A program made the translations under genes and the position numbers. A DNA stretch of 9,094 bases, taken from contig DIUH01000218.1 of NCBI GenBank assembly GCA_002428205.1, positions 4,413 through 13,506 on the forward strand, in the 5' to 3' direction. Positions 7,509 to 9,094 of this stretch are shown here, piece after piece. Source of the stretch: Planctomycetaceae bacterium UBA6163. GTDB lineage: Bacteria; Planctomycetota; Planctomycetia; Pirellulales; Pirellulaceae. A model generated the notes under the pieces. That model made no database searches, was not told where the DNA came from, and saw only the letters and a list, made by a program, of their open reading frames with translations. Each line of letters opens with the position of its first letter. The stretch's first letter is position 1.

Positions 7509-9094
7509 TTGGATTCTCCCACTACTGGTTTGTCGACCGATCTTGGTGGCCACCACGAAACCCATCATCCGGTAACGGTGGCTCTGGAATCGTTGACGGT
7601 TCGAGTCGCTGGGCGTGAACTTCTCAGCAACGTGACGCTCGAAGTTTTGCCCGGCATGATCACGGTGATCGTCGGCGGCAGTGGTGCGGGCAAATCGGTC
7701 TTACTGCGGATTCTCGGCGGTCTGGTTGACGCAGGCGATCTCGCGATTTCGCAGTCGGGAAAGATTATTATCGGAGCCCGACGAGGCGATGGAGAAGGTG
7801 ATAGCGAATCGCTGCAACCGCAAGCCTCGGCGCGAGTCGGAATCGTCTTTCAGAACTTTGCCCTTTTCGACCAGTGGTCGCCCAAAGGGAATGTACAACT
7901 GGCGATCGATCATCGCAGCGATCTAAGCGTACCGCCGGAGCAATCGGCGTCGGGTTGGTTAGAAGAGTTGCGAGTGCCACAGTCGACACCAGTAGCGGTC
8001 CTTAGCGGTGGCCAGAAACAACGACTTGCAATCGCACGAACGCTGGCCGCCGCGCCGGCAATCGTGTTGTATGACGAACCGACCAGCGGGCTCGATTCGG
8101 CCAGCGGTCGCCAGGTTGCCGAATTGATTCGTCGGACCCAGGCGTCGCACCGCCGAACCAGCATTGTGGTGACGCACGATTACCAAACTCTGTTGCCAAT
8201 CGCCGACGACGTGCTGTTGCTCGACTCGGCATCGAAGACGTTAACGCGAGTCCCCAAGGATCAGTGGGATACGATCGCCCAGCGAATGCAACCGGTGCGT
8301 CAACCAGCGATCGACAGTTCCCTGTCGGATTCTTCACCACCGTCCGGCACGACCTTAGACCGCATCGCGGCAATCGGTAAGCGGATCCTCAGCAGGATTG
8401 ACCATCAATTGACCGCTACCGGCGCGGCGGTTCTGCGGACGATCGATCGTGTCATTAATCGCAACAGTCATGCGAACAACCGCCGTGGCCTTGGGATGAT
8501 TCGGCCGTGGTGGATCAGCCGTTTTTTCGGCTCGTTTCTGCGGCTTGTCGGTGGCCCGTCGGCGATGGTGTATTTGGCTGTCGCAGGCATGATTGTCGGC
8601 TTTACGGCGACCTATTTCACTTTTGAGTTTCTGCCCTATCGCATCTATTCCAAGCCGTTATTGATCGAAGATTTGTTGGCCGCGATCGGGTTTGCGTTGT
8701 ATCGAATCTTAGTACCCGTGCTGGCGACGATTCTGATCGCGGCGCGATGTGGTGCGGCGGTCGCGGCGGACGTTGGTGTCAAACGTTATGGATCGCAGAT
8801 CGAAGCGCTCAAGACATTAGGGATACGGCCGGCGATTTACCTGCTGGTACCGATCCTGTTCGCTTTCTTGATAGCCACACCGTTGTTAACGGCGCTGGCG
8901 TTTCAGGTCGCCCGAGTCGTCAGTTTGGTATGCTTCAACGCGATGCATCCCGAACTTGGCCCTTATTTTTGGCACCAACACTTTCACAGTCGATTGATCA
9001 GCCCATGGGACGATTCGGGGTGGCTGTGGGTGATGGCAAAGACATTAATCTGCGGTGCTGGCATAGCGATTATCAGTTACCAACAGGGCAGCCG
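7509..9094 (+). CDS. Fused ABC ATPase + MlaE-type permease (MlaF-MlaE fusion), C-terminus beyond right edge
   Basis: One uninterrupted frame of 528 codons runs to the right edge. I start at TTG 7509 because GGAA at 7497-7500 is a well-spaced ribosome site and it gives a 5-base gap after the previous gene; TTG 7530 or GTG 7578 are alternatives. The first ~255 residues are a complete ABC ATPase: Walker A GGSGAGKS (56-63), Q-loop Gln115, signature LSGGQ (165-169), Walker B AIVLYDEP with Asp189-Glu190, D-loop SGLD (193-196), switch His223. A polar linker (about 260-282) leads to an amphipathic helix (about 283-316) like the interfacial N-terminal helix of MlaE, then membrane segments at about 345-372 and 388-412. 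Next comes the MlaE hallmark AARCGAAVAADVGVKRYGSQ (411-430) with QIEALKTLGIRP (430-441), the loop that meets the ATPase, and another span (442-475). MlaFE powers phospholipid movement between the membranes. In E. coli these are two genes; here they are joined. Lipid as substrate is inferred from the family. Confidence 0.88.
   Translation, partial: MDSPTTGLSTDLGGHHETHHPVTVALESLTVRVAGRELLSNVTLEVLPGMITVIVGGSGAGKSVLLRILGGLVDAGDLAISQSGKIIIGARRGDGEGDSESLQPQASARVGIVFQNFALFDQWSPKGNVQLAIDHRSDLSVPPEQSASGWLEELRVPQSTPVAVLSGGQKQRLAIARTLAAAPAIVLYDEPTSGLDSASGRQVAELIRRTQASHRRTSIVVTHDYQTLLPIADDVLLLDSASKTLTRVPKDQWDTIAQRMQPVRQPAIDSSLSDSSPPSGTTLDRIAAIGKRILSRIDHQLTATGAAVLRTIDRVINRNSHANNRRGLGMIRPWWISRFFGSFLRLVGGPSAMVYLAVAGMIVGFTATYFTFEFLPYRIYSKPLLIEDLLAAIGFALYRILVPVLATILIAARCGAAVAADVGVKRYGSQIEALKTLGIRPAIYLLVPILFAFLIATPLLTALAFQVARVVSLVCFNAMHPELGPYFWHQHFHSRLISPWDDSGWLWVMAKTLICGAGIAIISYQQGS

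Noticed and set aside
1..9094. Frequent CGATCG/GCGATCGC words as a functional repeat
   Set aside because: They mostly fall in phase with codons such as GCG-ATC-GCC and CGA-TCG in genes, so codon use is a sufficient explanation; a count against a shuffled genome would be needed to claim more.

Overview
The window looks like bacterial chromosome from a planctomycete of the Rhodopirellula/Pirellulaceae type. I infer this from moderate GC, weak Shine-Dalgarno signals, loose gene packing, and the gene families: a long TolC-type lipoprotein, a PhoPQ-activated (PqaA-type) secreted hydrolase and a DUF3500 protein. No taxonomic search was possible. No rRNA, tRNA, CRISPR array, transposase or phage gene was seen.

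Left part (1-3237): a divergent pair. The minus-strand gene (1043 down to the left edge, cut) encodes a soluble N-terminal region with two GAF-like segments. The plus-strand gene (1333-3237) encodes an outer-membrane TolC-family efflux lipoprotein. Together they suggest a tripartite export locus whose adaptor or inner-membrane parts lie to the left of the window.

Middle (3238-6104): behind the TolC gene and facing the convergent PqaA-type gene is a compact intergenic repeat. It has two related 8-bp-stem hairpins in inverted orientation, placed exactly symmetrically about a third small dyad, and looks like a REPIN/BIME-type element. Next come the PqaA-type alpha/beta hydrolase (minus strand) and, divergent from it, an exported DUF3500 protein (plus strand).

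Right part (6105-9094): a probable operon. A candidate promoter directly follows the DUF3500 stop codon. The first gene encodes a single-span membrane protein whose N-terminal half follows the pattern of an MCE/MlaD domain and whose C-terminal half is a long, internally repeated helical region. Five bases after its stop begins one continuous reading frame that carries a complete ABC ATPase (MlaF-like) followed by an MlaE-type permease; it is cut by the right edge. Read together, this is a candidate variant Mla-type lipid transporter with MlaF and MlaE fused and a divergent MlaD-like partner. It is the most interesting system in the window.
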